Source: Phymatolithon calcareum (Eukaryota; Rhodophyta; Florideophyceae; Hapalidiales). Taken from it: a DNA stretch of 64,000 nucleotides. The notes beneath the pieces are model-generated. The model did not search any database. It was not told the DNA's origin and saw nothing but the letters and a program-made list of their open reading frames with translations. Positions 52,780-63,200 of the stretch are shown piece after piece (the first letter of the stretch is position 1; every line of letters begins with the position of its first letter). Where the stretch lies: assembly GCA_977006965.1 (NCBI GenBank), contig OZ345353.1, positions 434,001 to 498,000 of the forward strand, written 5' to 3'. The translations under genes were made by a program, and so were the position numbers.

Positions 52780-54201
52780 CTAATGCTTGTGGTAGTGAAC
52801 ATTAATGTTCACAGTAGACGTGTTGGCTGCGAAGTTTCTAATAGCGGATGTGATTTCCACAGGAGCTTGATTTCCTTCTGGGAGAATGGCTTCAGGCGAG
52901 ACAGTACGGATATGGCCGGCAATGACGGGAGTTTGCTCATTTGATGTACTTGAACCAGTCGGCGAAACTGCACTCGGGGCTCGACGTCTCTCGACATTGA
53001 TTGCATCTTTGGCCTTTTTCTCGTTCTCAAACTTAGCTTTCTTTGCCGGCGGCTGAGACTGATCCACATCCTCGATGGTTCCATTGTTCAAAGAAGTATG
53101 CTGTAGGGCACCAATACCGTCAAGCAGGCCATGACACGATTTCAGAGAGTTCAAGTCCCGATGACCTGTTCGAAGAGTGATTGCGTCATCGCTATGACCT
53201 TCCTCGATTAACAACGAAATCATTGTTGCTCGCATACCATGAGGCGCGAAGCTCTCCATGAGTCCATCCCCAATTATCCCTTCAGCTTCGCAAACACTCT
53301 TGACTATCCCCTTGAATGAATGTTTCCCCAAGTGCTGTTTTTTGATCCAATGCTCCTTCTTCTTCGCGTTGGTATTCGTTTGCATGAAAAAACGATTCGA
53401 GAATGCCCGAAGTCCTTGCCGATAGTGCATGTATTCATCCAGAATTTGATACGGATTGACAAGGCCACCAATAATAGGCCTGTTGAAGATCAGAATCATG
53501 ACAGGCTTCACTGCGACAGCTCGAATTCCGCCCGGTTGCGTCTTCGAAGATCCAGCTCGGCTTCCAATACGCTCTTTGTAAACCCAAATGTTCTCCCCAT
53601 CGAGGCGAGTCTTCGTGAACTGGTGCATCTCAACCTCATACATTGATGCCGTGCAAACACCACACGCGATCCCGAGGGTAAAGATCAAACGGTCAAGAAA
53701 GCCATCCGGAATAGCAGCCTTGGTACGACCAGACCGGAAAATGTTTCGGAGATCAGCATGAGAAAGACTGTTATGGCTCTTGACATGACTTTCACTCGAT
53801 TGTTGCTCACTGAACAGATTGTCCATGACGAAATAGAGGCCAGTCTCTGGATCTTCAAAAACATTACCCGTGATGAGTGATATCGGGTACTTCTAGGTCT
53901 TGAAACAACTTTGAATGCCGAGCGCATAATTGTGCATCGTGTTGGGCGCAACTCTGTTTCCATTTTTGAACCAATAGGTAAAAACAAAGTGCATGTGAAA
54001 CCAAGTCATACGATGACGTCCAGGTTCGGCCAGCTCTTGGGTTTCCGGATGGCCGTTGAGGAAAAGCACATGCATCCGTTTCCGACTGAAATCGTCACAT
54101 CCTTCTACTACATTCGCCTCTGTCAACGCTTTGATCTTCGAACAGTCGCTTACTGCATTCTCGTTGAGCAGTTTGTATAGATGCCGCTTGAAGTTGTTCA
54201 T
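52780..54201 (-). pseudogene. Crypton-type tyrosine recombinase, one in-frame stop and altered active site
   Basis: Cryptons mobilise DNA with a tyrosine recombinase related to the DUF3504/ZMYM-KCTD1 domain of animals. The frame starts at the ATG 54199-54201 and is broken only by TAG at 53893-53895. The N-terminal part (FKNGNRVAPNTMHNYALGIQ) is the core-binding region. The catalytic domain includes LDRLIFTLGIACGVCTASMY, FAPHGMRATMISLLIEEGHS and TLRTGHRDLNSLKSCHGLLD. His-x-x-Arg (HGMRAT) and the GH of TGHR are kept. The expected first Arg (GLR) reads GVC, and the nucleophilic Tyr (SLxSYH) reads Cys (TGT). So it is probably dead. A polar tail with KKAKFENEKKAKD follows. No terminal repeats were found, as is normal for Cryptons. 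Confidence 0.78.
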
Positions 54202-55380
54202 GGAGACTAGGAGTTCTTATCGTTGTTTCTCGAAGTTTTCTTTCCCATGAACCTCTCAGCTGCACTTCAGTTTGCAGCTTCTTGCTTTTCAGGGGTCATA
54301 GCGAGTGCCGCATTACCCGAAGTATGTTCGCGACACCCTTGGGATAGTTTCCTTTCGACATTTTCAACCAAAGCGAGTAGAATAGCATCTTCTGCAGCAG
54401 TGTTCGAGAGCGGAATTACTTGCGAAGACGGAGCCAAAGGAAATAGATCTCCAGCTTTCTGGACAGAAATCGACCGTTTTCACGGTGATATAGAACGCAC
54501 TCTTAGCGGAACTATGGATGAAGACGCTGGGAAAGTGCCAACAAACGCCTCTCGAGTAGAGTTTGGAAGTGCGGTTGCCAAGGTGGATGCATTGGAAGAA
54601 CCATCGAAGGACGTAAAATCTGGGACCCTTCAGCTTGCAGCGACGGAGTCCCAGTAATAAAATCGTTCATTCCAGTAGCCTGAGTAGGCGGCGGAGTTTC
54701 ATCAACGTAGTCATCGCTGTCTTCCTCTTCACCGGCAGGAAAGACTTCCGGTGTGTCTTTCGCGGTGACGATGGCCTCGCGCATTTCGGATAAGGGTGGA
54801 AGCGAGAAGTATGGTGACTGAAAATCATCAGAGTCAACAAAAACGTCATCGAGACTCGGGAGACTAATTTTTGAGGACCATTGCCTCGAAGAGCAATATT
54901 CGTTTCGTCGACTGCAGATTTTCCGGGTTTGTGCTATTAGTGCAGTTGCTTGATACAGATTAAATAGAAAGCTTTTGGAATAACTGAGCGCTTTACGAGC
55001 ATTGGGCTCGACGCGGACAAAACCGAAACAGATTTAGGCCTACACCGTGGATCAAAATGTAGCTCTAAGCACAGAATGTGTGTAGTGTAAATTATGTCGT
55101 GGCAAAAAATTGAAGATGGCGAATTGATTTTATGTTTCATGTACATACTCGTCCAGTATTGCTAACGCTTAGAACGTAAAGTGTTTCCAGAATGTCTGCT
55201 TTCTTGTCTTCGGCAAGATCGAGAAGAACGCAGCGGAAGCTGACCATCTGAGGAAGCCGTTTCCTTTCTACAGGCATAGAGAAAATGTTTTCTAGAACAT
55301 AAGCAATGAATGTTGAGAAAGTTCTGGAAAGAGAGCAATCAATTTGTAAAGCAAAAAGGGAAGAAAATTTAAAGCTACAA
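54202..55380. other. Region upstream of the Crypton ORF, no recognised gene
   Basis: Fragments on both strands look protein-like but broken: 54223-54657 (+) and the acidic, Pro/Thr-rich frame 54512-54784 (-). The minus-strand frame could be the decayed N-terminal part of the Crypton protein. No family was identified. Confidence 0.35.
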
Positions 55381-55899
55381 TTAATTATCAAATTTCTCCG
55401 GAATTCCGAGATCCTTGTACTGCACAGTAACTCGCTTCGCGTGAATTGCGACGATTTGGCCTTTCTGGAACGTCTTGATCAGGTGGTATTCGGCTGCTGT
55501 CTGCAGTGAGTCCAGAGCTGCGGACGAAAAGCGAACGTCATCTTTCATGCTTTATGCATATTCGCGGACAACACGGCGGAAACTGTCCTTGGAGATTAGA
55601 TACCTGGCGCCCTTCTGCAGCCTCCCAATTTCGCGCAGAGCGCCCACGCCCGGTTTAGCATTCTTCTCCGGCTTCGAGTGCACCGGACGGCCTGAGACGG
55701 AAGCGAGACGAGCAGGGCTCTTGCCACCGGTAGTGTGGTGGTTGGATCTATGGCGAGTGTTAAGGTGGAAGTGAGTCGATAGGGAGAGCTGGGTGTTGGA
55801 GCTATGAGGATTCTGTGTTAGCGTTCGGGTGTGTAGAACTACAATATATAGCTGTGAAAAGCTCAAAATAAGGGTCTGTAAAAAGTAATAAGTGTTCAT
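55381..55899 (-). pseudogene. Histone H3 variant-like (CENP-A/cenH3-like) gene, disrupted
   Basis: The minus frame from 55899 contains an H3-like tail and core: TTGGKSPARLASVSGRPVHS, then GVGALREIGRLQKGARYLIS and FRRVVREYA. A TAA follows at 55552-55554, and the same frame continues MKDDVRFSSAALDSLQTAAE, GQIVAIHAKRVTV, QYKDLGI to the stop at 55381. These align end to end with H3 (TGGKAPRK, VALREIRRYQKS, DLRFQSSAVMALQEA, AIHAKRVTIMPKDI). Divergence is far beyond canonical H3, pointing to a CENP-A-type variant. The stop falls where H3 has Gln, consistent with CAA to TAA. No ATG precedes the H3-like tail closely; the nearest is at 55899 after non-histone sequence. A TATATA word lies near 55840. 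It is a pseudogene, or it has a sequencing error or recoded stop. Confidence 0.75.
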
Positions 55900-56618
55900 T
55901 CAATCATGATGAAACAAATAGAGGTACAGAATAAACTTTCTGGCCTCCGAAGAGCTCATTTTGTGCCTCCCTCCACATGTATCATCAAATGTACGGATGT
56001 TACAGTACTTCGAAGACTAAAATATAGATGCTGTTGCGTATTTACAGGGTTCTTCCAATCATAATGAAACAATTGGAGGTCCAGAATGCATTTCTCTCCC
56101 CCTGAAAGTCTCATTTTGGTGTTTTTCCAGTCTCCATCAGAGTATTGTCCAATTTTTCCGAATTTAGGCATTCTACTGTAATCTGCACTGACAATGAGTA
56201 ACCATTGCGTCAATAAGATTTAGTCATACGGAATTGAATTAGCGCTGTCGCTAGCTCTCGGGATGAGGACATCAAATATCGCCACAGTGACCTTCGCAAC
56301 TGGATATTGCATGAAATGGAAAAACTAAAACCCTCACTCCCCCTGTACAAGGATCAATCGCCGTTCTTACATTAGCAAGTCCTGAGTTCTAATCAGCGCG
56401 AATACGACCAATGCCTTTCCCAACTTACTTCATTCTCCCGCTAGAAGGTCTGTGACCTCACGCGCGTTAGTTCGCAATCCGGCCAGTATGGCCCAATTAA
56501 TTAAATCCTCTTATTTCTCTCATTGCCCAAAGTCGCGGCACCTCCCATTCTGTTACGGGAATAAGCATTCGTACCCTTTTTGTCACACGCGCGCTAAAGC
56601 TTACTGCAGTTGCTATGA
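55900..56618. other. Spacer with a short direct repeat
   Basis: A ~65-bp segment (caatcatgatgaaacaaata..., from 55901) is repeated 155 bp on (from 56056) with about 75 percent identity, ending in both with ctcattttg-tg. No gene was recognised. No clear terminal repeat of the following Harbinger element was found. Confidence 0.45.
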
Positions 56619-57200
56619 ATAGAGATCGTTCGGATTTCTACCAAGTGCGACGAGCAGAATGAGGCAATTTTCTGGGGTGGTGTGCGAGACCGGCTTGCGA
56701 AACATGGAACGATTCGCACTTCAGAGTCATTGAAGTGCAAATGGGCAGATGTACAGAAGCAATGTCAGAAGTACATTAGGTCCGTCGCTCTTGTCGAAAA
56801 AACGAAGCGTTCTGGTACTACTGCGGAAGATGACCGTGCGCAGGAAATGAAAAATTTTCGCACCGCGTCGAGGAAGAGGGATGCGGATGGAAGAGTCATT
56901 TTGGAACGTCTGTTTAAATTCGAGGAAGCTACACTGTACTTGCGATACATGGAAAAATTCTCAGACCGCTACTGCGGAACCTCCAAGGGCACGAAAGGCT
57001 ACTGCACGCCGAGCCGTACCGTCGATGTAAGCTCAGCGTCCTGTTCCGGAGATATCACTATGTCTGCGTCCGACCGGGCTTCCAGCCCTCCGCGCCCAGT
57101 AGGGGCCAAAAAGGCGAACCTCGCAGAAAGACAGAAAATCTCATGTCTCCATGAACAATACATTGCGAGAAGGTTTTGCCATGCACAGTTGGTCGTCTGA
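56619..57200 (+). pseudogene. Harbinger-associated Myb/SANT-like protein, N-terminus missing
   Basis: The frame is open from 56619 (after TGA) to TGA at 57198-57200 with no ATG before the domain. It reads CDEQNEAIFWGGVRDRLAKH, then RTSESLKCKWADVQKQCQKY, the pattern of the trihelix/Myb-like second protein of PIF/Harbinger transposons. After it come a SGTTAEDD segment and FKFEEATLYLRYMEKFSDRY, also usual. Such proteins bind the transposon ends and bring the transposase to the nucleus. It is 0.9 kb from, and convergent with, the DDE transposase. Confidence 0.6.
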
Positions 57201-58076
57201 AGAGGCTGCAGAGCGAATGGCAGGCGAATTGGGAAAATTAACAAATGTTTTTTTAATTTCTCAGCACCCGGAAGGGCCTGAAAAGAGTGCTTTTACCTCG
57301 GACTTGTTGCGCAAGGAGAATTAGAACAACGTAGACGACGGCTACATCTTATGGTTAGACATGATAAACGAAAGTTTCAGTTGTGTATTAAGTGCCCTAT
57401 CCGCTTTACGAACGCCCAGTCGCCCCAGAGATTTCAGAAACCGGTGTCGCTGCGGTTGCTCTGCGTAAACTGAGGCGCTGCCATAATCAGACTTTGCGCG
57501 CACGTGACCGCCGCAAAAGCTGCTGCCGGTCTTTTGTGAAAAGTACACGAACTGACGGGCAGCAGCTTTTGCGGAGGAGCTCCGACCGCAGTCGAAGTTC
57601 AATTCAGATCGAACAAGTGCCCTGGTTTCGAACTAACTCGCGCGCCGTGTCATTGACAGCGCCCGCAATTGCAGAGCGCTCATGACCGGTGTGGCAAAAT
57701 ACTGACGACGTAGGAAACGCATTCAGCATCTTGTACTGCTTGCGACATGTTTTCGCTCGTGACTCTGCCACAGTTCAGAAGCGGACGGATCACAAGCCAT
57801 GCTCAATTAGATGAAACTCCAATGATAAAGTGAAGTATCTTTATTTGTGATAGTACTATGGCATACTGAACCTTGAGCTGAGGCTGGAAATAAGGTTCTC
57901 TCGCAGGCTCTGATGCGAAATAGGGGAAGAAAACTTCCTGTCATTTGAACAAAATATGTCAGCAACGTTGAAGTCCACGGGATTTTGTTGTGCTTCAGCA
58001 CCTAATTCAGACACAAATTCTCCTGCAGAGATAGAGTTACCGATTAAATCTAGTTCGTCTTCCGTTCGTCTTCCGT
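57201..58076. other. Internal spacer of the Harbinger region with a 17-bp inverted repeat
   Basis: No coding sequence recognised. ccgcaaaagctgctgcc (57511-57527) and ggcagcagcttttgcgg (57558-57574) form a perfect inverted repeat with a 30-nt loop. Confidence 0.6.
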
Positions 58077-58980
58077 TCATCGCTCATACTGCTGTTCAAT
58101 GATCATGTTGTGCAGTATTACGCACGCCGACGCCTCGTTTAAAATTCTGCTTCGACTCATGAGCTTGTTCTCGACACGTAGAACATTAAACCTATATTGA
58201 ATAACCGCGAAATATCGCTCAATATCCTTTCTTACAGCTTCCGGCATCTTAGTATAGATTCGCTCTCCGTCACCGCCCGGAGAATGTATCGGTTTCGCAA
58301 AAATTGCCCATTTCTGGTAAATGCCGTCTACAAGAAAGTAAGTTATTTTGTGAACTTTTCCGTTCAGCTCGTACTCAAATTCGGGACCCAATCGAGACGC
58401 AGCAAGAACAGTTTTGTCATTGTTAGTGCCTGCTCGCCCCGCAAACCAATACCAAAGATAAAGGCGACTGTCACACCAGCCCTTCACAGTAATGACAGCT
58501 AGCTTCCCGTCTTTTGGATTGTGGAACTGTCCTTTCCACGCTTTTGGACAGTTCTTCCAATGGATTTTCATGCAATCAACAGAGCCGATCGCCCCGGGGA
58601 AGGCTTTTTCTGTATACCTCTCGGATATACGAAGTAGCTCAGCTGTTGTTGGGTGTCTGTTTAAGTACTTCGGTTCGTACAGCTCAATGATCCGACGACA
58701 AAACAGTTACGTAGCATTCCGGGCGCTCACCTCGCTTATTCGCCAGGAATCGTCCAGGTCGTCGAATGACCGGCCCGTTCCCAGTCTGCGTAAGGCACAA
58801 AGAATTTTTTGCCAGCCTGCGTGACCCATACGTCCTGCAGCATCACTCTTACCACAAAAGTCCTCAGAATATTTGCTGACCAGGTCTTTCTCAGTTTCTC
58901 TGCACAAGCTGAGCGGTAGTCTAAACCGCCGATGGAATCGGGCAGCACCGTAGGTAGGACTGTCAATAAGATAGTCTCGT
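58077..58980 (-). pseudogene. PIF/Harbinger DDE transposase, one in-frame stop and probable frameshift
   Basis: The minus frame from about 58980 reads FHRRFRLPLSLC, DAAGRMGHAGWQKILCALRR, FDDLDDSWRISEVSA, then TAA (58704-58706), then RRIIELYEPKYLN, FPGAIGSVDCMKIHWKNCPK, GTNNDKTV, YFLVDGIYQKWAIFAKPI and RKDIERYFAVIQYRFNVLR, ending HNMIIEQQYER at 58077. The three catalytic acids are visible: D in SVDCM, D in TNNDK and E in DIERYF. VDCM-WKNCP and DGIYxxWA are hallmarks of Harbinger transposases. N-terminal sequence upstream of about 58980 continues in another frame (58736-59200), which suggests a frameshift. Terminal repeats and a 3-bp target duplication were not found. Confidence 0.82.
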
Positions 58981-59200
58981 TTCTACGAACAAGTACGTCG
59001 AGCGACATTAGGCCTTGATCCTTTTTCTGTTCCACGTACTTTGGAATATGCAACCGAAGCCACAATTGCCTTTGCACTGCAGCTGCGGAAGCCACTCGAA
59101 AAAGGAGCTCCTTGTCTGCCGTTTGTCTTTGCCTCTGCCATTTTGTAAAAGTACAGATCGCGATTGTCGCAAGCAATCGCACATGAATGTGAGTCGGCAT

Positions 59201-60271
59201 TCTGTGCTAGATAGCTATGACGCTTAGCTCCAGTAGAACAAAAGGTACAGTACAACTTGTTGGGGGCAGGCAAGGGGTAGTATATTGCATCAAACGTTTT
59301 TCAGAAAAAGAATGTACTTGGAGATATTCTATTCGATCACAGCTTCGAAAGCCATGAATAAAATTTCAATTGGTACCTTGTAGCTTCCTGGATGCAAGTC
59401 ATTCTCCAGTGACCTTTCTTGCCGTTAGGTTGAGTTGTCATCCCCAGCAATCAAGTTGTGGTTAAAATATGATAAATGGCCATAAATTTGGCCTTACCGT
59501 TTGAGATGGTCTATGATAATCAGGGGAAAGTTATACAGAGGGAGGAAAGCAAGTCGGTTGTCATACCGTTTTCTCAAGCGCTTCACGTACGGTCCGTATG
59601 AAGCATGAACGACAATACGAAAATGCATCATGAAAATATATGAGAAAGCCGTCAGGAAGTTGTGAACATTGGGAGTCGCAATGTTGTGACGGCTCACGTT
59701 GCGCCATTCGCCTCTGGCTGAAAATTATCAGAATTAACATTGATGGGCAGTGTGTAGTGCGGTGTGCACAAGCGATGCATTCGAGTCCAAGCTATCGCAC
59801 CTTTCACCTGCGCATGCATCGATCCCGGCGCCATGCAAGCAACCGTTAACGCAGACGCACGTCCATGTCGTAGTGCACCTTGCTCAAGCGCCGTTCTTAT
59901 TGGCAGATCACGTGCGACGGGCACGTCTCGCAGTGCATCAACAACAGCTTTTCAGATATATTTTTGATACTCGAAATCGCTCATAATTTACCGTGCACAA
60001 CGCAATCAACGTTTTCAATATAATCTTTGAAACTTCCAAAACTGGCTTTCCTCCTCCTGTACAGTATAACTTTCCCCTGCTCTAATTTAGCTCTGCAATA
60101 AACCACACTCTATGATATGATAATGCGCGAGTAGGCGAGCCGACAATAAAACAATTGTTCTGGCCAATACTATTGGCTAAGTTTCAAAATAATATATAAA
60201 TTATTTTTCGGTGTTTTCGTTGGAAAACCCAGTTTGGCAACGACTGTTCTGGTACATCGCAATCGTCCAAC
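59201..60271. other. Intergenic region before the VPS13-like gene
   Basis: Short ORFs only. The interval just before 60272 should hold the promoter. The phrase ctggccaatactattggct (near 60161) also occurs near 45461, followed in both by tttcaaaa and then an attata/aatata-type A/T-rich run, so a short dispersed repeat is likely. Confidence 0.4.
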
Positions 60272-63200
60272 ATGAGATTACTGCAACAAATAATTCTCGA
60301 CTCAATAGGAGAATACCTTCCCGGTCTCGATAAGGAGCAGCTCCGCGTCGATGTTCTCAACGGACGTTGCTCAGTGGAGAATGTCGACTGCACCCCTGGC
60401 CCCGTGCTTGCCTTCGACGATTTCCCATTTCAACTTGTCGCAGGACATATCGGAAGCCTTGAGTTGAAGGTTCCGTGGAAAAGTCTGTCGACCTCACCCG
60501 TCCGTATCACTGCTCAAAATGTCTCGTTACGCTTCGAAGAGGTCCCGTTTCCCTCGCGTGTGGATGAAGTCCGCGCTGCATTCAGAACTTCGAAACGACG
60601 ACGAAAACTTCGGAACATTGCGGGCGGTGAGAAGCGGGTATCCATGATATCACGTTTACTGCAGAAACTGCTACCTTTGTTTCTCAACCACCTCGAAGTC
60701 GATTTCGCTGACGTTTCTATTAGCCTCACATTGGCGTCGGGCTATCACGTTTCCCTCCACTTCGACAGGATTGCCACTTCAGATAATAGCGAAAGCTCAA
60801 GCGACTTGTCAAAGATGTTGCAGATAAGCAGCGTTTCTGTTGACGTTTTTGAAAAGCGCAGCGCAGATACGGAGGGAGGGAAGGGGGCTGTTGTAGAGCT
60901 GGATTCGTTGCCTGGATTCTGGCAAAAGCACAATGTGTTTTCCATTTCAAAGCTCGATCTGTGTCTGCGTTTCAACGGCGGTGCGGTGGCAGTCATTTTT
61001 GACATTCCTTGTGCTATTGTTCTGTCGCTGCACGACGTTCTAATTGACTTGCTTGTGTCGATGAAAACAAATTGTTTGCGATGGAAATCCGTACAGTCTC
61101 CCTCCGTCGTCCACTCTCGGCCAAAACTGCGACCAGGACAGGATGCAAGGGCATGGTTTCAATTCGCAGCTCGAGAGGTAACAAGCAGCAAACGAGGCGG
61201 AGGTCTAAAGGCCCTTTCCGAAGAATACAAAAGTCTGCATCTTCGTCGGTTGACCGCGAGTCATCGACTACATCCTGAGGAAGACGACCGAATAACCGAA
61301 CTGGAAGAGCAACTTGACATTGGCACCATTTTGGCCCTACGGAACCAGGCGAGCAATGAGATCCTTGTCGACGAAGCTGCAACTTTTGCAACCGGAGATT
61401 TGCTAAGTCGATTGCTCTTCGGAAATCAGCTGACTGGCGAACGCGAGATCATTGCCCTTGAAATTAGGCAATCTTTGGAAAGCCTGGAAAGATTTTCGCA
61501 GGATTTTGGAACTTCTGCAGACAATGTCACCGCCTCACCGGGCACCCCTTCTGTTGGCAATGCGTGGACAAAAGCAATAGTCACAATTCGCGTACAGCGT
61601 ATCCAAGTCGGCATTGTCGATGGAAGCTCAACACTCCGGCTCACGTTTATGGGCTTAAAGGGCTGGGCTGAGGTGGATTCATCACTTTCAAGTTACGCTG
61701 GCGTGCTGATGCTGGACGACGCTACTCTTGGAAGCGGGAACGTTACTCTGCTTCAACGAATCTCTTCGGGCACGATAGGAGCAGGGATGTTGGCGCAGTG
61801 GCAACCAACGTCTTGTTCTGCTCCACCTTTAGGCAGTGACGTGGTTTGCACTTTGCAAGTACGAAAAATGTCTTTGGACCACAACGTCACCGTATCTGCT
61901 TCAGTCGCTGCGCTACGGTTGGACTTTGATATCCCGCATTTTGCGCCTCTTGTGCGCTATGTAAAGTATGCACAAAATGAAATTCTCGCAATTCGCCCAT
62001 CTTCAATGTCTCAAACTGTCGTCAAAGAAACTGGCCCTTTTCCTACTACGAGCGCAATGGGTTCATCTTCCCAGCGTTCGGGTGACCCAAGCTTGCACAC
62101 CGGTTCGTTCATTTATCACTTCGACTTTGCGGGCTGCACTGCATCTGTGATGCTACCTAGAGGCAACGGGGAAGAGACGTTGGGGCGTACGAATGATTTA
62201 TGTTTGGAAATACAGCAATCCTTGGTTGACGTCGAGGTGCATAAGGGAATTCGAATGGCAAAGATACGAACTAGGCTTGGAGTTAAAGGTGGTATGCGCA
62301 CAGCTTCGAACCAATCCGTGCAGTCTAGTGAATTGGAAGGGCAAATTGTGGATGAAGTGCCTTTAAATGTGTCCTACCAAAAAAGGAGCTTTGATGTCGA
62401 CATTGGAGAAGTGAATGTTCATTTGTCAAATGGAAATGCAGAAATCTGCGCAAATGTGTTGGCCTTCTGCGTCAGGCAGTTTCAACAGTCGAGCCTGTTG
62501 AACCAAGACAAGGTTCTCAGTTTGGACAATGCGGAAATAGAAGAGCAATTGCCTGTTCCAAACCCATCGTGCTGGCTACCGCGCATTTCTCTTCAAATAG
62601 GCGCGCTTACGGTGGATGTAGACGCCGAACATGCACCTCGGGCTGTCTCTATCACTCTCAAATGCATTTCGGGAATTGTCGAAAGCGAAGAATCGGTCCA
62701 AATTTCGGCGAGGGATTTTATCTTGGCGGAGAAGAACAGCAGGGCTATGGTGCAGATATTCCCGATAACTGCAGATGACCACGGTCTGTCTTTTCGATAT
62801 TCAGCAAGCGGCCACTGTTCAAGTCCCAGTGGAACTAACTCAATATCCAGTTCATTCTCAGGAATACTGATGACAGCTGGAAATGCAAGTATCCTTGGTT
62901 CTCCGAACAGCGTTTCAAGAATATTGGATATTGTTGCACTGTACGCAAAACATGTCGTTCGTCCACTTCAGCTATCGCAAAGCGATAACCTTGGCGAAGT
63001 GACTGAAAGCCATCCACAGGCATTGAAATTTTCAATTGTCGTGAAAGTTCTATCAGTGGAGATAGCAACTGATGACACTCGTGCCTTCTTGCGAGCAGAG
63101 GCATGCGACTACGATTTTCTGAGTGGGAAACACACAGGAACCTTCCAAACGGTAGAAGTTCTGGACTTGAGCAACAAATCTGGGAACTACTACAGAGCTG

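Noticed and set aside
54223-54657. 144-residue plus-strand ORF opposite the Crypton upstream region
   Set aside because: No family resemblance; probably antisense to the decayed N-terminal part of the Crypton protein.
55475-55774. Plus-strand ORF over the H3-like region
   Set aside because: It is the antisense shadow of the H3-like coding sequence.
59201-59300. ttgttgggggcaggcaaggg as the Harbinger right end
   Set aside because: Its reverse complement resembles only loosely the sequence near 56334; no 3-bp target duplication supports it.
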